From NCBI GenBank assembly GCA_025449115.1, contig JAHLKC010000090.1, forward strand, positions 62,001-126,000: DNA of 64,000 nt, in the 5' to 3' direction. This document shows, piece by piece, positions 1 through 11,591 of this stretch. The stretch's first letter is position 1. Every line of letters begins with the position of its first letter. The notes under the pieces were generated by a model. That model was not told the DNA's origin, did not search any database, and saw only the letters and a list, made by a program, of their open reading frames with translations. Source of the stretch: Chytridium lagenaria. Lineage: Eukaryota; Chytridiomycota; Chytridiomycetes; Chytridiales; Chytridiaceae. Made by a program: the position numbers and the translations under genes.

Positions 1-357
1 ATATGCTCAACGATAAAGACAACGTTAGAGATCATTATTGCATTCTAAGATCAAGGTCAAATTACGCTAGAACTTGATGGGGTGCAAAAATACCTGCTGA
101 TATCCCGAAGGCTTCTCAAAAATATCAAGAACCTTGACTATATATGTCGAAAAGAAATCTTTCAAACAGCTCACAATTTTGGCGTACAGCTAAAATATTT
201 TTTTTAGTGTGTCAACGTAGGAAAGGCCCCCCCCAAAAAACGTACAGATATACTAATAAGAAGACTCATATCGGAGCCAAATTCGGAGCAATAAATCGAA
301 AAGAGCGAATACGCTTTTGCTAATCTTGCAGTTTTCTGCTAATAACCTTAAGTCAAA
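1..357. other. Gene-free left edge
   Basis: No gene is visible in this stretch. It is AT-rich, lies just beyond the 3' end of the leftward EXO84 gene, and contains an eight-C run (227-234) followed by six A. It probably holds the EXO84 3' untranslated region; I see no recognisable RNA gene or repeat. Confidence 0.5.
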
Positions 358-2799
358 TTATATAGCCTCTTTACCATCCATTTTCAATTCTTGAAGCTGC
401 TCCGGCCTTCCCGCGAAAAACTTCGAAACGGTCACTTTCGACCTCGAAAACAACTCTAGTTTTATGATTTCCGCATAGCCTTCGATGGATCGTACAATAT
501 CATTAAAAAAAAGGTGATCGAGTACAAAATGCAAATCCAGCCCAACATCACGAAGCTGGAATAATACTATAAGTGCTTGGTGATAACTTAATTGCACCTG
601 CTTGCAATGTAGCGTGATGTGTTCGAGACATACTGCAATTGTATCGAACGGTTGCTTTGCCTCAAAAACTTGACGCCGAACAGTCGATCCAAATCTCTCA
701 ACTTCTCGCCTCACCCATTTTAAAAAACCTAATTTTCACTTCATATAAGTCATCGTTATCTTAACGAGTAGCGTTCACGTACCAGAAGCTACCTCGGTGT
801 TTTGAAAGCCACATTATACCAATCACACGTGTAGCGGATGAATGAGAACACCGTATTTGCCATAGAATCTACGTAAACAGAGACTTCCCATTTAACTTGA
901 TTTGTCTGTTTTTAGGAGAAAATAAGAAACACTATAAATTTGGGAATGCTATAAACCCCCCCCCTCTTTTTTTAATTTATAGTAACTTGCAGGGTTACTC
1001 AATTCTTCCGTCTGGTGTAGGCATAGATTTACTCGAGGAAAGCAGCTGGACTTGCCTTATTAAACTATGTAAGGCTTGCGATCTTGAATCTAGGAATACG
1101 TCTCGAGCCTCAGATTGTAAGTCATTGTAAAATTATAATATCGCAATCTCACCTGGTCCTCCAAACCAAGACGCTGCAAAAGTTCTATGTTAAGTTTGGC
1201 CTGCGTTTTAGTACAGACCGGATTCGCCAGATCTTTTTACCAACAAGAGTGAGTTTTAGTATATCAAAATCAAACGAAAAGTGTAGAGCCACAACCATTG
1301 CTAATTAAGGAGGACAACCGGGATATGCGCTCGTACAGCGGTTGAACATGCGTTTGAACCGCGCTCGGACTTGAGGTTCCGTAGAGTAACGAGCGGGCTC
1401 TCTCGATAAGCGCAACAGCAACCTGGAAATCCCGATTTGCTACACTAACATCTAATTCATGAGGAAGTTCTTTGATCCACACGAGATCGCTGGGTGTCAG
1501 CAGTTTCCCCTGCGAGTACATTTCCTGGATTAGCGATGGACTTTCGGCCATTATCCATAGGTTTGACGCCTGGTACCAGGACCTTGTCCTTAGGAGGCTT
1601 CTATAAGTGCTTAATGGGTTTAAATTTCTTACTTCTACATGTCCTTGGGAGTAAGTCTAGAATCCATAAGCTTCTAAAACATATTTGCAATAGATTACCT
1701 TTTTTTATAGCAGCGTCCCCAGAATGCTTCTTTTTCCCATTAGCCGTCTTCCGTCAAGTGACGGACTCCGGCTAAAAGCTGGCGCTTCTCCTCTGACTCC
1801 TCACTCCTAAACAAGTAGACATCAGGATGGCACATGACTTTAAATGCATTCGTAATGTCTTCAAAATATTAGTTTATACAGCTTCGATAGACGATAACAG
1901 TTTAAAAGCAATGAAAGCAAGTAGTAACTTCGATTAAACTGTGAGTCAAAGCTCTATAATTGAAGAAACGGATCAAACCTGGTGAGTCCTTGATGTCAAT
2001 AATGGCACAATCCGACAAGCGAAGGCATTTCTCATAACCATCTTGGCTTTCCCTGACATAACGCTCTTTTTCCGCGAGGTGACGAGAACAGAGTCGTTTA
2101 GCAAAAATATCTGCACTGGCTGACGTTGACGAAAAGTCGCTGGATTAACTTCCCAGAAACGAGTCGAAAATCCATCCTTGACCACGTATCGAGAGTTGGA
2201 AATTGGTAGAACTTTCTGCGAGACTGTCAGGACTTATCAAAGACAGCATGCCTCACCTGAAGGCCTTCGATAAATTCGTACAAGTTTGTAATCTGACCTT
2301 TCTTCATTGCTACATCGTCCTCAGAATATCTTGCATTGTTCACTGAATCCAATTTCACATCCAGATGTATATTACTCCCAGAAGAGCTTCCTGCTGGTGC
2401 ATTTGCATCCAAATCTTGACCATAAGATCACTGATGAGAACCAAAGTTATACCCTCTAAGATTGCATCCTGTTCGTTCAGTTTTTGTGTTGGTAACAGTC
2501 AATTCCTTGAGGAGATTCTTTAAAGACAGAATGTCTCCTTCGAGAGCGGATATCTCTTTCGATATATTCACAAACTCGACATAGTTCTTAAATACGTTCT
2601 TCTGCAAGTCTGCGGCTGCTGCAAGCTTCGCCTCTTCTAAACTCTGATGGAAAGTCCGCACATCCTCCGACGTAAACTTCGAAAATAAACCGTTTAGATC
2701 TGTGAATTTGAGATGAGAATGGTCTCTTAGGACACGCCCATACAGTTTTCCCGCGTTGAAGTCTTGGCTTGCGAACGCAGCAACATCCACAATTGTCAT
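358..2799 (-). CDS. EXO84: Exocyst complex component EXO84
   Basis: Subunit of the exocyst, which tethers secretory vesicles to the plasma membrane before fusion. The first exon (2799 to about 2452) has the Vps51/EXO84-type helical N-terminus (FTDLNGLFSKFTSED, NYVEFVNISKEISALEGD). The piece at 1973-2185 is the PH domain, with the family-typical QPVQIFLLNDSVLVTSRK. The pieces at 1270-1551 (ELPHELDVSVANRDFQVAV), about 1000-1120 (VFLDSRSQALHSLIRQVQL) and 358-714 (VERFGSTVRRQVFEAKQ) are the C-terminal helical region. The gene is cut by several short introns; the stop is at 358-360. A one-base frame break near 2461 separates TNTKTE from EQDAILE. The ATG lies only 19 nt from the ATG of the divergent neighbour, so they share a promoter region. 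Identification is firm; exon limits are approximate. Confidence 0.87.
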
Positions 2800-2818
2800 T
2801 TTGAATTTAGGTCATAGA

Positions 2819-5800
2819 ATGGAGGCGGTGGAAAAGCTTTGGAGAAGCCTTGGTGAAGTGCCCAAACTTGATATACCGTCGTCCGCTCGCAGCTCGGATC
2901 CTTTTGGGCTGGAGCTTTCAAAGCGGCAGGAGTACTACTTTCAGCTTATTTCCAAAGTAAAACCCTCTCACGGTGACGTATATGTTTAACGGCTGGACAG
3001 GCTGTACGAGTGTCACAGTGCAGTCTGGAAGACTTTGAGCTATCGATGAGGCAAGGATGGCTTGTTCTTCTAGTCTTTATGATGAATACACAAGAGTAAA
3101 GTTATGCACCCTTGACCTTTCTGATGTATCAGGAGTGATTGCGCAGATTTCTTAAATGATTTTAACCCACTATTGCTTTGGCATCGGTCCATCATTCGCG
3201 CTCTGTCTGGAAAGCCCAATTTCCATTATTGGAGATGACTCTCTTGGTGAAGCATCTTCAGTTTTTCTGGAGGAAGTGCTTACTCTCCCGTTGAAGGTAT
3301 TCATAAAGCATGAATGAATCTATTGATTGAGCTCCAGGACTCCGACAAGTATGACATTATGGTTGACCTCTCCTTTTTCTTTTTTTCTTTGCGGATATCC
3401 CAAAAAATCAGAAGAGTTTATAAAGAGCGCTTTGAAGATATCGTAAGAGTTTTACCGTTATATGTTTTTTATCTTGTAATTAGAGTTAAACACGACCCGA
3501 GCATAGTTGCACTTTATGAGGTCTTAGGCTTAAATGATTCTGAAGGCGTTGGTCAGATGAACATATTCTCGAAAGATAGAGTGTTTCAATGTCTTAGACT
3601 TGGATATGACTTACCAGAGATTACGGAACTCATTGTTCGCGACACAGCGTTATTAAATGATGAGGATCTCAAGGAGGTTCGAACCGCAGTCCTGAATTCA
3701 AGCGGTGATGCTGGAAAACTTCCTTGGTTGTTCCTTCTGGACGTAGTTCAAGAAGAACATTCAACTTGTAATAAGTTCTCTTTACCACTCTCTTAGTTAT
3801 GGCAGACCTCGGACTTTACCATATTTATTATGCAAATCAGTTTCCATTCAATGAGTTGGATCCTCTTTTATTCTTATTGGAATCAGCCGCAATCTCTTCT
3901 ACAAAGAAGAAGAATGCTTGTTTAGCTCGAAGCTTGGATTTGCTAGAATGGCTTTCCTTTGTGTATGACGATGAAGGACTTCGGCAGCGGTTTACTTATT
4001 GGAAGTGTACGTCTTAATAGTCTTCTATCTCTTATACTATAGCCAAACTTCAGAGAACAGATGCAGTGAGAGGACTGGTACTTTAAGCTTCTGTAAAGTC
4101 TTACACCAATAGAACCTTGTCACAGCAAAATTGATAACGGCAGTAGAAGAGGTAGGATTTCTTACCTGATATTGCTTATAAGTCTTAGATATCGGAACTT
4201 TATCGGGTAGTGACATATGGTCCTTTAATATCAGATCTTGCATTGCTACAAAAATCTACAGAGGTGATTGTAGTCATTTTGCTTGATATTAATCGTGTTT
4301 TTAGGACATGAACTCTTTTAGTGACCTCCTGATTGATAAGGGGCAAACATTGTGCGAGGAGGTGTTAGCCCCACGTAATTTGCATCTTAAATATTTTAGG
4401 GAAATTATGAGGAAGTTGGGACGGTTATTGGGGCTCTTCGTACAGTGATTGATAACTTAGCAAAAGGGAAACAAGCTCATTTGACTATACTTGTAATGGT
4501 GCGGGCTGCTATGACTGATTCGTACATCGAGCCCGGCGCAATAGACGTTGTCTACGACACTTTCCTTGGCTTGATGGGATATGACGAGGTAAGGGACAAA
4601 ACAATATTCGTTGCTAATGTTTTCTTGTCTAGCTGCCGTTAAACATCCGGGCTTTCGTAAGTTATATTCGACTTGTCCTCTCCTCTTTGACTCCATTCGA
4701 TTTAAAGCGATTTTTTCTTCCCTTTATTAACTTCATAAAAAAGACTATCCTAGCGGCTTTGTGTTTGGTCCGTTGTGACAACGCAACTTTCTTATTTTTA
4801 CAAAAATACTCCACCGCTGTATTAGGAATGATGAATGATGGAGGTAAGAATTTTGAGAGGAAAACGCTGACTTGTCAAGCTTATTTGCAGCTCTCTCTTC
4901 TGGCTGAAACAGTCCGACTATTCCTACAAATACTACTGGTGGAGAAAATAGAAAATATCGTTCAATTTGAGAATTTCAAAAAGATATCTTCTTCGTTATG
5001 TCGTTCTATCAGGATTTTCAGTCGCCATTTCGTCCAAGTTATGCTGTCGCCGGAAACCGAACAAGTATAGATACGTTTTGTAGAAATTCTCATAACTTTG
5101 CAGACTCGTTCTCAATTTTTTACTATTCTACGTATGCTTCGCAAACCTGAATATTTCTCCTTCCTCTTTTCTTGTATTTGCGGAGTATATTCTTCCATGG
5201 TGCCTTTAGATCTGAAGGTACTAAAAAGCCTTTCCGTTTATGGTAACTTGATAATTATTAGTTTGATCTGGACTATTTTGGTCTACCCGCAGTCTGTGCA
5301 AGCTCTTATGAGCGAGCGGTCATCATTGCTGAGTCATGGTAATTTCCTTTCGACCCACGATCTTTTTTTCTCTGTCTTCGCCGAGACTTAATATGATATT
5401 GATCGTTCACAGGTCCATAGAATAGCAAGTGAACTTTCACCGATATACTCAGAGATATTGCCAGCACAAGGATTATCGATAGATACTGTGGCACACTTAA
5501 TTAAGGACTTTTTTTTAAAAGATATAAGCTCGTGGCAGCTTCAGTCTGACAATATACTTCTTGTCGCCATTGGGGAGTGTTATGCTTCATTCGGAGATAA
5601 TGAGTTAGGCTTAGGGTAAGATGGCGAGAACTCCATGAAAATTAACGGCAAAAGGTATTATCTTACAGGATGGGCACAATCGTCCAAATATTTTCTTAAA
5701 ACAGACAACGTTGTCTGGAAGTATGCACCTTTTATTAATCGCGTTATGGAATTTTTTTCGAAATCAAACGGTAGGTTTGACAATGGAGTCAGCTTATTCT

Positions 5801-6131
5801 TAAATTGTTGCAGATATCTCCGCTATAGCCTCTCTCTTATGTTTGCAAAAAGATCCGACATTGTACAACCACGCTTTTAAAACTTTAGCTATGGATATTA
5901 AGATTACTGGGAAAATCTTGAGAGTCGAGAATTTGGAATGTATATCAGATTTATACATTCTCGAGTTTCTTCTAGGTATTTTGTCGTCTAAATTCTTTAA
6001 CAATTTCAGGAAGCCAGCATAAAGTTCAGAATAACTCCATTAAAGATGAGCTGGTAATAAGACACCTCACCCTCAAGTGTGCCTTCTACTTTTCTAATAT
6101 CTCTAAAGATAAAAAGCATACGGGCGCTTGA
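2819..6131 (+). CDS. Large helical protein, family not recognised
   Basis: A multi-exon gene whose pieces read as a long alpha-helical protein of roughly 900 or more residues. Visible segments include MEAVEKLWRSLGEVPKLD at the start, RVYKERFEDIVRVLPLY (3419), LDPLLFLLESAAISSTKKK (3859), LAETVRLFLQILLVEKIEN (4900) and KDELVIRHLTLKCAFYF near the end. I chose the stop at 6129-6131 by splicing at the AG just before 6010, which opens a long natural-looking frame. The amphipathic helical style resembles alpha-solenoid scaffolds such as large nucleoporins (Nup188 class), but I see no diagnostic motif and do not assign a function. It is divergent from EXO84 with 19 nt between start codons and convergent with the channel gene ending at 6247. 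Several internal exon joins are uncertain. Confidence 0.6.
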
Positions 6132-6246
6132 TCTTCGTTCACCGCTGGTCTGAAGCTTAAGGGATTGAAAATGGCCTATTTTTTGAGGCGAAAAGCGCGC
6201 AATTTGCATAAATTATTAAATTAAATATATCGAAAATACAGTATAA

Positions 6247-6374
6247 TCAGGTATTCTTTGTCCTTGCAAGCCATCGCGATAGCGCATCCCCCTCATCATC
6301 CTCATGCACATCGTCATTGTCGTCGTCATCTTCTATTGCTATGGTGGTATTTATAAGCTTAAGCTCAAATTGAA

Positions 6375-6410
<36 letters not shown>

Positions 6411-8227
6411 GATTCTTCCTTAATAGTTTGTACCAACCTCCGAAATTTGGTCCTTAAGTTTCGCGTACTCTCTTAGGTTTTCTTCGATGATCGAGAGAAT
6501 AAGAAAGTAATTTTCAACTTTGGCCTTGGATATTTTTTCGAAATCCTAGATAGTCTTAAATAACTATTGCAGAATGCGAATGACGGTGAACAATCCTGCC
6601 GGCTGACTTACAGGTATTTCGTAAGGGATTTGATTTTTCCACACGGGATCGTCTCCGTTAGGCATACTGCGTATTGGTCTTTGGTACTTTTTTTGACCTA
6701 AAATAGCTCTGCGTTAAAATCAAAATTATTGAAGTTGCAAAATCTACCTTGGGTTGAATTTGTACTGGTTTTTAAAGCTCTAAATTTCTGTTTTTGTTGC
6801 TTTCTTTGATTCGCATACGTTTCTTCCTAAAATCTTTAGCTTCTAAGAATGAACCATTACTACCAAATTAGAAACAACAACGGCAACGATAATTTTCATA
6901 AAAATGAAAACTCCGATGACCATAAAACTAGAAAAATATATAGCAGCCGCACAAATTGCCCATCTCTCTGTATTATCACGTCAGCAAATGATTGGAACAC
7001 GTTCACATACATCCAGCTGGTCAAACACCTCAAGCCACCCAATCTGCGTCATCATGATGAAGAGGAGAAACATCGCTTAAACGTTAGCAGGGGTAATAAA
7101 AAATAACTATACCCGACTGAAGGTCGCCAAAATATCTCGGAGAGACTCCTTGGAATAGAGTTACTCCGACAACAGCCCAAATAAACATCAGGATAAGAAG
7201 CAATATCATGATATTGGCCATATCTTTCATATTTAGATTTGAATTTGCTCGGAAAAACCTGGAATAGAGTCCATGATGGTTCTTATCACTGTCTGAAGTC
7301 CGTTCAAGATAGTTATACTTCTTAGTGTTCTAAAAGCACGGAGGACTCTGATAATACGCAAGATCCTTGTATCTCTTAAAAATGGAAGTGCTTTAAAAGG
7401 TTACTTGATTTTAAAAAAAGATCTTATACCTGACCCAGCCAGCGAGGCTGTAACTAAAAAAAATCAAAGATGTTCCACGGGTCCTTCCAAAATTGAATAA
7501 AGCCGTAGTACCACTTAAACAGAATTTCGATAACAAAAATCGTGGAAAATATGTAGTCTAACAGATACAAAACGTCCGAAGATCTGCTTGACTTTTAAGA
7601 TTAGCAATGTTTAGAGCTTTTAAATCTATACAATCGTAGCATCCGTTTTCACAGCAATCATAATAGAATTTAAAACGATCACAAGCATGATAGCCCCACG
7701 AAATAAATCTCCTTCTCCGAGCCTTGCTGCAAGGTCTTCGCTGACATGATTTTCGAGAGCTTCGTAATCGTTGATGTCAACGATATCCGTAAAGTTTACA
7801 TACTTTTGCTCTAGTTTTGTCACGTTCTTACGAATTCAACGATAAGAAGAAGCACAGGTTCATCCAAACTGCTTACATATTTTATTGCCTGGCCGAAAAT
7901 GATTTTTCGCACTTTGTTGTAGGAGTCTCTTCAAAAATTTTAGAAGTTATCGTTTGCACAAAGTATCGTTTGCACAAAGGTACGAACGTGTTATCGTCCT
8001 CGTCCTCATCGCGCGGAAGAAATTGTTGATCCTCATCTTCTTTCGCTTGAATCGAAGACTTTGCAAATGAGACATTGAAGCCGGATGCGTTTGTCCGCCT
8101 GGAGAAGTAAATTCTTCTGTTTGGGAACATATTTGAGGGTCCTCTTTCTTGAACCCCGGGCTACAAGTGACCTCTGGTCAAAAATAGTCACCGAAGTTGA
8201 AGAAACTAACCAATTTAAAAGAGCCAT
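6247..8227 (-). CDS. CatSper-like voltage-gated cation channel
   Basis: A single-domain six-transmembrane ion channel. In order: acidic N-terminus; S1 (RGAIMLVIVLNSIMIAVK, 7630-7700); S2-S3 (DYIFSTIFVIEILFKWYYG then FWKDPWNIFDFFLV, 7450-7560); an S4 voltage sensor with an arginine at nearly every third position (RDTRILRIIRVLRAFRTLR, 7320-7380); S5 (DMANIMILLLILMFIWAVVG, 7150-7230); a pore loop (FLLFIMMTQIGWLEVFDQL, 7000-7060); S6 (FMVIGVFIFMKIIVAVVVSN, 6850-6930); and a tail ending in an acidic segment with a coiled-coil-like stretch before it. S5 and S6 follow the CatSper pattern of sperm and other flagellated cells. The usual T-x-D-x-W of the CatSper pore reads TQIGW. Known CatSper channels admit Ca2+ in the flagellum; this role is inferred. 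An intron contains a 29-A run. Confidence 0.75.
6378..6406. repeat. Poly-A tract, 29 bases
   Basis: Uninterrupted run of 29 A on the + strand inside the last intron of the channel gene (poly-T on the coding strand, just upstream of the 3' splice site). Its length is likely to be unreliable in any sequencing. Confidence 0.9.
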
Positions 8228-8350
8228 AGGTCAGCATGACGTCGACTCCCGCTCGCCCCAACACACGCCTTTCTGCCCGTGTTATCCCATCCTTTGCTTG
8301 CTTTGTTGACATTCTTTCTTTCGATCAGATTTGTTTTGTTACGCAAAGAA

Positions 8351-10372
8351 ATGGAAGGGGAAGAAACCACTCCACTTCTGAGAGATGAGGGAACCTCTTC
8401 CCAAAGCTCTTCTCCGCATGCAGCACGACGGAGTTCAACTGTGTTCATCGATCCGGATGTGGCAGCTGCTGCGTCGTTTTCGGCGGATTTTGAGTCGCAA
8501 TCGTCCGCACCTCGGTTCTTTCACCAATCGACGAATCTTTACCAAAGATCATTTTCAAGCCATGAATCCCTCCACAGCAGACGTTCAGAATCCGATCGAT
8601 ACCGCTTTCTTCACCCCAGCGCATCAGCTTTTCAAAATCTGGTCAATTTCACCCCTCTCCCTCTTCAGAGCCTAGTTCACCACTTGTCGCTTTGCCGAAT
8701 TCCGGAGTTAAAGGCAACAACGCAAACAGCCTTTCAAGCCTCACGTCGAACCATTCTAGGTCGCAATTTTCACCAGTGGATAAGGAAAGTGCTCAAGAGC
8801 CCCTGTTTCATGAGGAGAATATGGTAGAGTCAGCAAGTCTTGCCAAAGGGGACGATAAAACAGAAGCCGATCAAGGTTCAGAAGCGAGCAACGACCTTGA
8901 CGTATGCTCCCCACCAAGTACATTCGATTATGACAATGTTGCAGAGTACTTATCGTCGATGTCATCGGCTTTAGCAAGTGGAAAAGATGGCCGTTCTATT
9001 ATGATAAAAGAAAAGTGCATAACCTTTTAATATGATAACTGACAACGCACAGAACTCAAGAGCAAATAACGATTTGAATTCTAAGCGGAGATTTCTGTTC
9101 TACTCCGAGGTCACAGGAGTAATGAGAGCGGAGTACTTTGAATGCCTGGACTTCAGCATCGTGGGAGAAGCCCATCTTAGTTTCTAAAATCCGGGCCGTT
9201 CTGGCTTGATGTTTGTGGTGCCTCACACGCCGAAATGCAAACATTAACGAAGGTACAGACGATTTGACATGAAATCTGATACAGTCTAGGTTTTTGGCAT
9301 CCACCCGCTTACAACTGAGGATATCGAAATGGAAGACACGAGAAAAATGCGAAGTCTTTCCAAGCTACTATTTTATAACCATACGAACTTTCGATAGCAA
9401 TCAGTACAGCTTAAGCTATATGCATCCAATCAATGTCTACATCGTCGTTTTTAGGGAATGTGTGCTTTCGGTAAAGTTCGACTTCTCTCCAAACTTACAT
9501 ACTTAGTTTCACGCTCAACCTATTCCGCACCCTGCGAATGTTTTAAGGAGAATCGATCACCTGAAGGCGTATGGCTTAAGAATATCACCAGGTTTTCAAC
9601 ATTCTCTTTGCATTTCATGAACACAAAAATCAGATTGGCTTAATTACGCTCTTATTGACGATGTAACGGATGGATTTTATGCCCGTTATGCGCTTTATTG
9701 AACTTGAAGTTGATTCGATTGATGACCTCGTCTTAATTTTGAAAGAATCCGAACAGGTAGGAGGAATGATTTACCTTCAGCAGTAATGAAAATTTTCGCA
9801 GTCAGATATGCTGAGGCGCATTGGACATGCGCGGAAAAAGGTCATGATGTTAATGAGGCTTTTGATCACAAAGGCAGACGTTCTTAAGGCAGTGATTAAA
9901 CGCTGTGGGGAGAAATTAGTGCCAGGAAGCGAGACAATGCTCTATTTGGGTGATATTCAAGGTACAGACCTTCTATTCCTTTCGCGTTTCTTGTAAGCGA
10001 ATGCTTTAATATCTACGTAGATCATGTAATAACTATGGTACAAAATTTAAACCATTTTGAGAATACCCTTGCTAGAGCGCACAGCAATTACCTTGCCCAA
10101 ATTTCTATTGAAATCACCCAAGCGTCAAACAGGACAAGCATAGTAGTCATGCGGATGACTGCGTTGGCTAGTATATTGATCCATTGAATGTCATTACAGG
10201 TTTGATTGTGTTATATAGTTTTGTTAACTCGTGTTTAGGTTTATGGGGAATGAACGTGAGAGTACCTGGACAAGACGGGGATAGCTTGTTTTGGTTCGGT
10301 GCCATTGCTACTTGTATGGGGGTTATCGCGCTTATATCGTACTCTTTAGTGAGGCGCTGGAAGCTTGTATGA
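8351..10372 (+). CDS. CorA/ALR/MNR2-type magnesium transporter
   Basis: Membrane Mg2+ (divalent cation) transporter of the CorA family, fungal type. A long Ser-rich cytosolic N-terminus (8351-9030) is followed by the CorA cytosolic domain: RRFLFYSEVTGVMRAEYF (9085), FGIHPLTTEDIEMED (9292), the helical stalk (MLRRIGHARKKVMMLMRLL) and MTALASILIPLNVITG. The signature GMN is present as GLWGMNVRVPGQ (10236-10275), before TM2 (FGAIATCMGVIALISYSL) and a short basic tail. The start ATG at 8351 opens MEGEETTPLLRDEG; an acidic Leu-Leu (ETTPLL) motif there resembles vacuolar sorting signals, so a vacuolar MNR2-like location is possible. Two apparent one-base losses (near 8605 and 9345) break the frame. 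It is divergent from the channel gene with about 120 nt between the two starts. Confidence 0.85.
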
Positions 10373-10459
10373 CGAGTTTAGTTGCTGGAGGAAATGTCAT
10401 AGTTAATAAAAGGTATACCAAATCTTTATACGTCGTTGATATACGGCGTAAATCCTGTC

Positions 10460-10588
10460 TCAGTGATCGCCCCAAAAACTCTTGTCCTTGAGGTAAGTGG
10501 TCGTCCGACATTTCCAGATGTAAAAGTCTTGCCCGTCGAACTTGACTGGCTTGCTGCGCTCGTCGTCTGGGTCCTCTTTCTTTCCCAT
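10460..10588 (-). mobile_element. Ty1/copia-type Gag N-terminal fragment
   Basis: A 42-codon minus-strand frame reads MGKKEDPDDERSKPVKFDGQ and continues with DFYIWKCRTTTYLKDKSFW before a TGA. The pattern F-D-G-x-x-F-x-x-W-K-x-R-x-x-x-Y-L-K-D-K is the start of Gag in copia-type LTR retrotransposons. Nothing of protease, integrase or reverse transcriptase follows, so it is a short remnant. I could not identify LTRs or a primer-binding site around it. Confidence 0.6.
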
Positions 10589-10775
10589 ATCGTCAGAGAA
10601 GTGCTACCACTGTTGAATATTTGTTGTTCACGGGGCTCAATTGAAACAAAGTTAAACGCACTGTCGCTTGAAAAAAGTTCCTAATTTATTTCAACTCAAC
10701 ACACGAGTCTTAAAATAAAACAGGCAAAAACAATCAAGTATTGAGAAAAACAACATAAAGGTAAGACTATCGGAG

Positions 10776-10793
10776 ACGCGTGAACTCACGCGT
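10776..10793. promoter_or_regulatory. Inverted ACGCGT pair
   Basis: Two ACGCGT sites form a perfect inverted repeat (8-bp arms ACGCGTGA / TCACGCGT around AC). ACGCGT is the core bound by the MBF cell-cycle factor in ascomycete yeasts; a role here is only inferred. Confidence 0.35.
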
Positions 10794-11591
10794 TTAGCTT
10801 TACAAGATAAACATAAACAAATCAGAAAGTCTTAGTCTTCCTATAACACCATCTTTTTATGTCGGGAGGCTCGTAAACACAAAAAGATGTAAATATAATT
10901 TGCTTAGATAAAATGAGGTTTTCTCTTGATATATATTAAAAATGATAAGCATCTTAATAAACGGTAATAAGAAAGACCTGGCGCGCACCATTTGAAGTTC
11001 TCAGCCTGAGCCTTAAGCACAACGCCATTTACAAGCATCACTTCAGTCACGAACACCATCTGGTGTTCGTTCCTTAACTGATGTGCACTGATGATAAACA
11101 CTATACGGCCAGCGAATAACCTGCTGCTCCGCGGATCACTTGATCATCAAGCATCACTTTTGCATTATGTTCTGGTGTTTTCCTCATGAGACAAAGACGG
11201 GCTTTTCCGTTTCAGACCTCTTTTCTTTATTCAAATAAAAAAATAGAATATTTAAATGGTTGTACGATATGTTCCGCGCACCATTTTAGTCCTCCGCCTG
11301 CGCCGGAGCACAACACTTTTATCGCAAAGCATTGCTGTGGTCACAAAAACCTGCAGGGTGTTAGAGTGTTTTCATGAGACCTCTTTTCCCTGCAGATTTA
11401 TGCACAAATTATTGATAATTATGATATTAGATAGATAATATCGATTGGCTTTGGCCATGCACCAAAAAGGCAAGCTGAAGCACAAGTCTGCACAACAATC
11501 AGAGGTGACTCCACAGAGGGCTTTGAAAAACCTGAAAAAGTATATATGTAATTGGAACGTCTATCATGCTTCTTCATTCTTGCTTACCGTC

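Larger units (their letters stand above)
10373..11591. other. Gene-poor spacer with old repeats
   Basis: AT-rich spacer. Besides the Gag remnant it holds an 18-nt dyad at 10776-10793 and a pair of diverged direct repeats near 10980-11025 and 11274-11312. Segments around 11165-11225 and 11355-11395 also resemble each other. No intact gene is visible. Confidence 0.55.

Noticed and set aside
8385..8675. Second open frame in the CorA N-terminus
   Set aside because: Overlaps the MEGEETTPLL frame; the downstream join fits a single missing base better.
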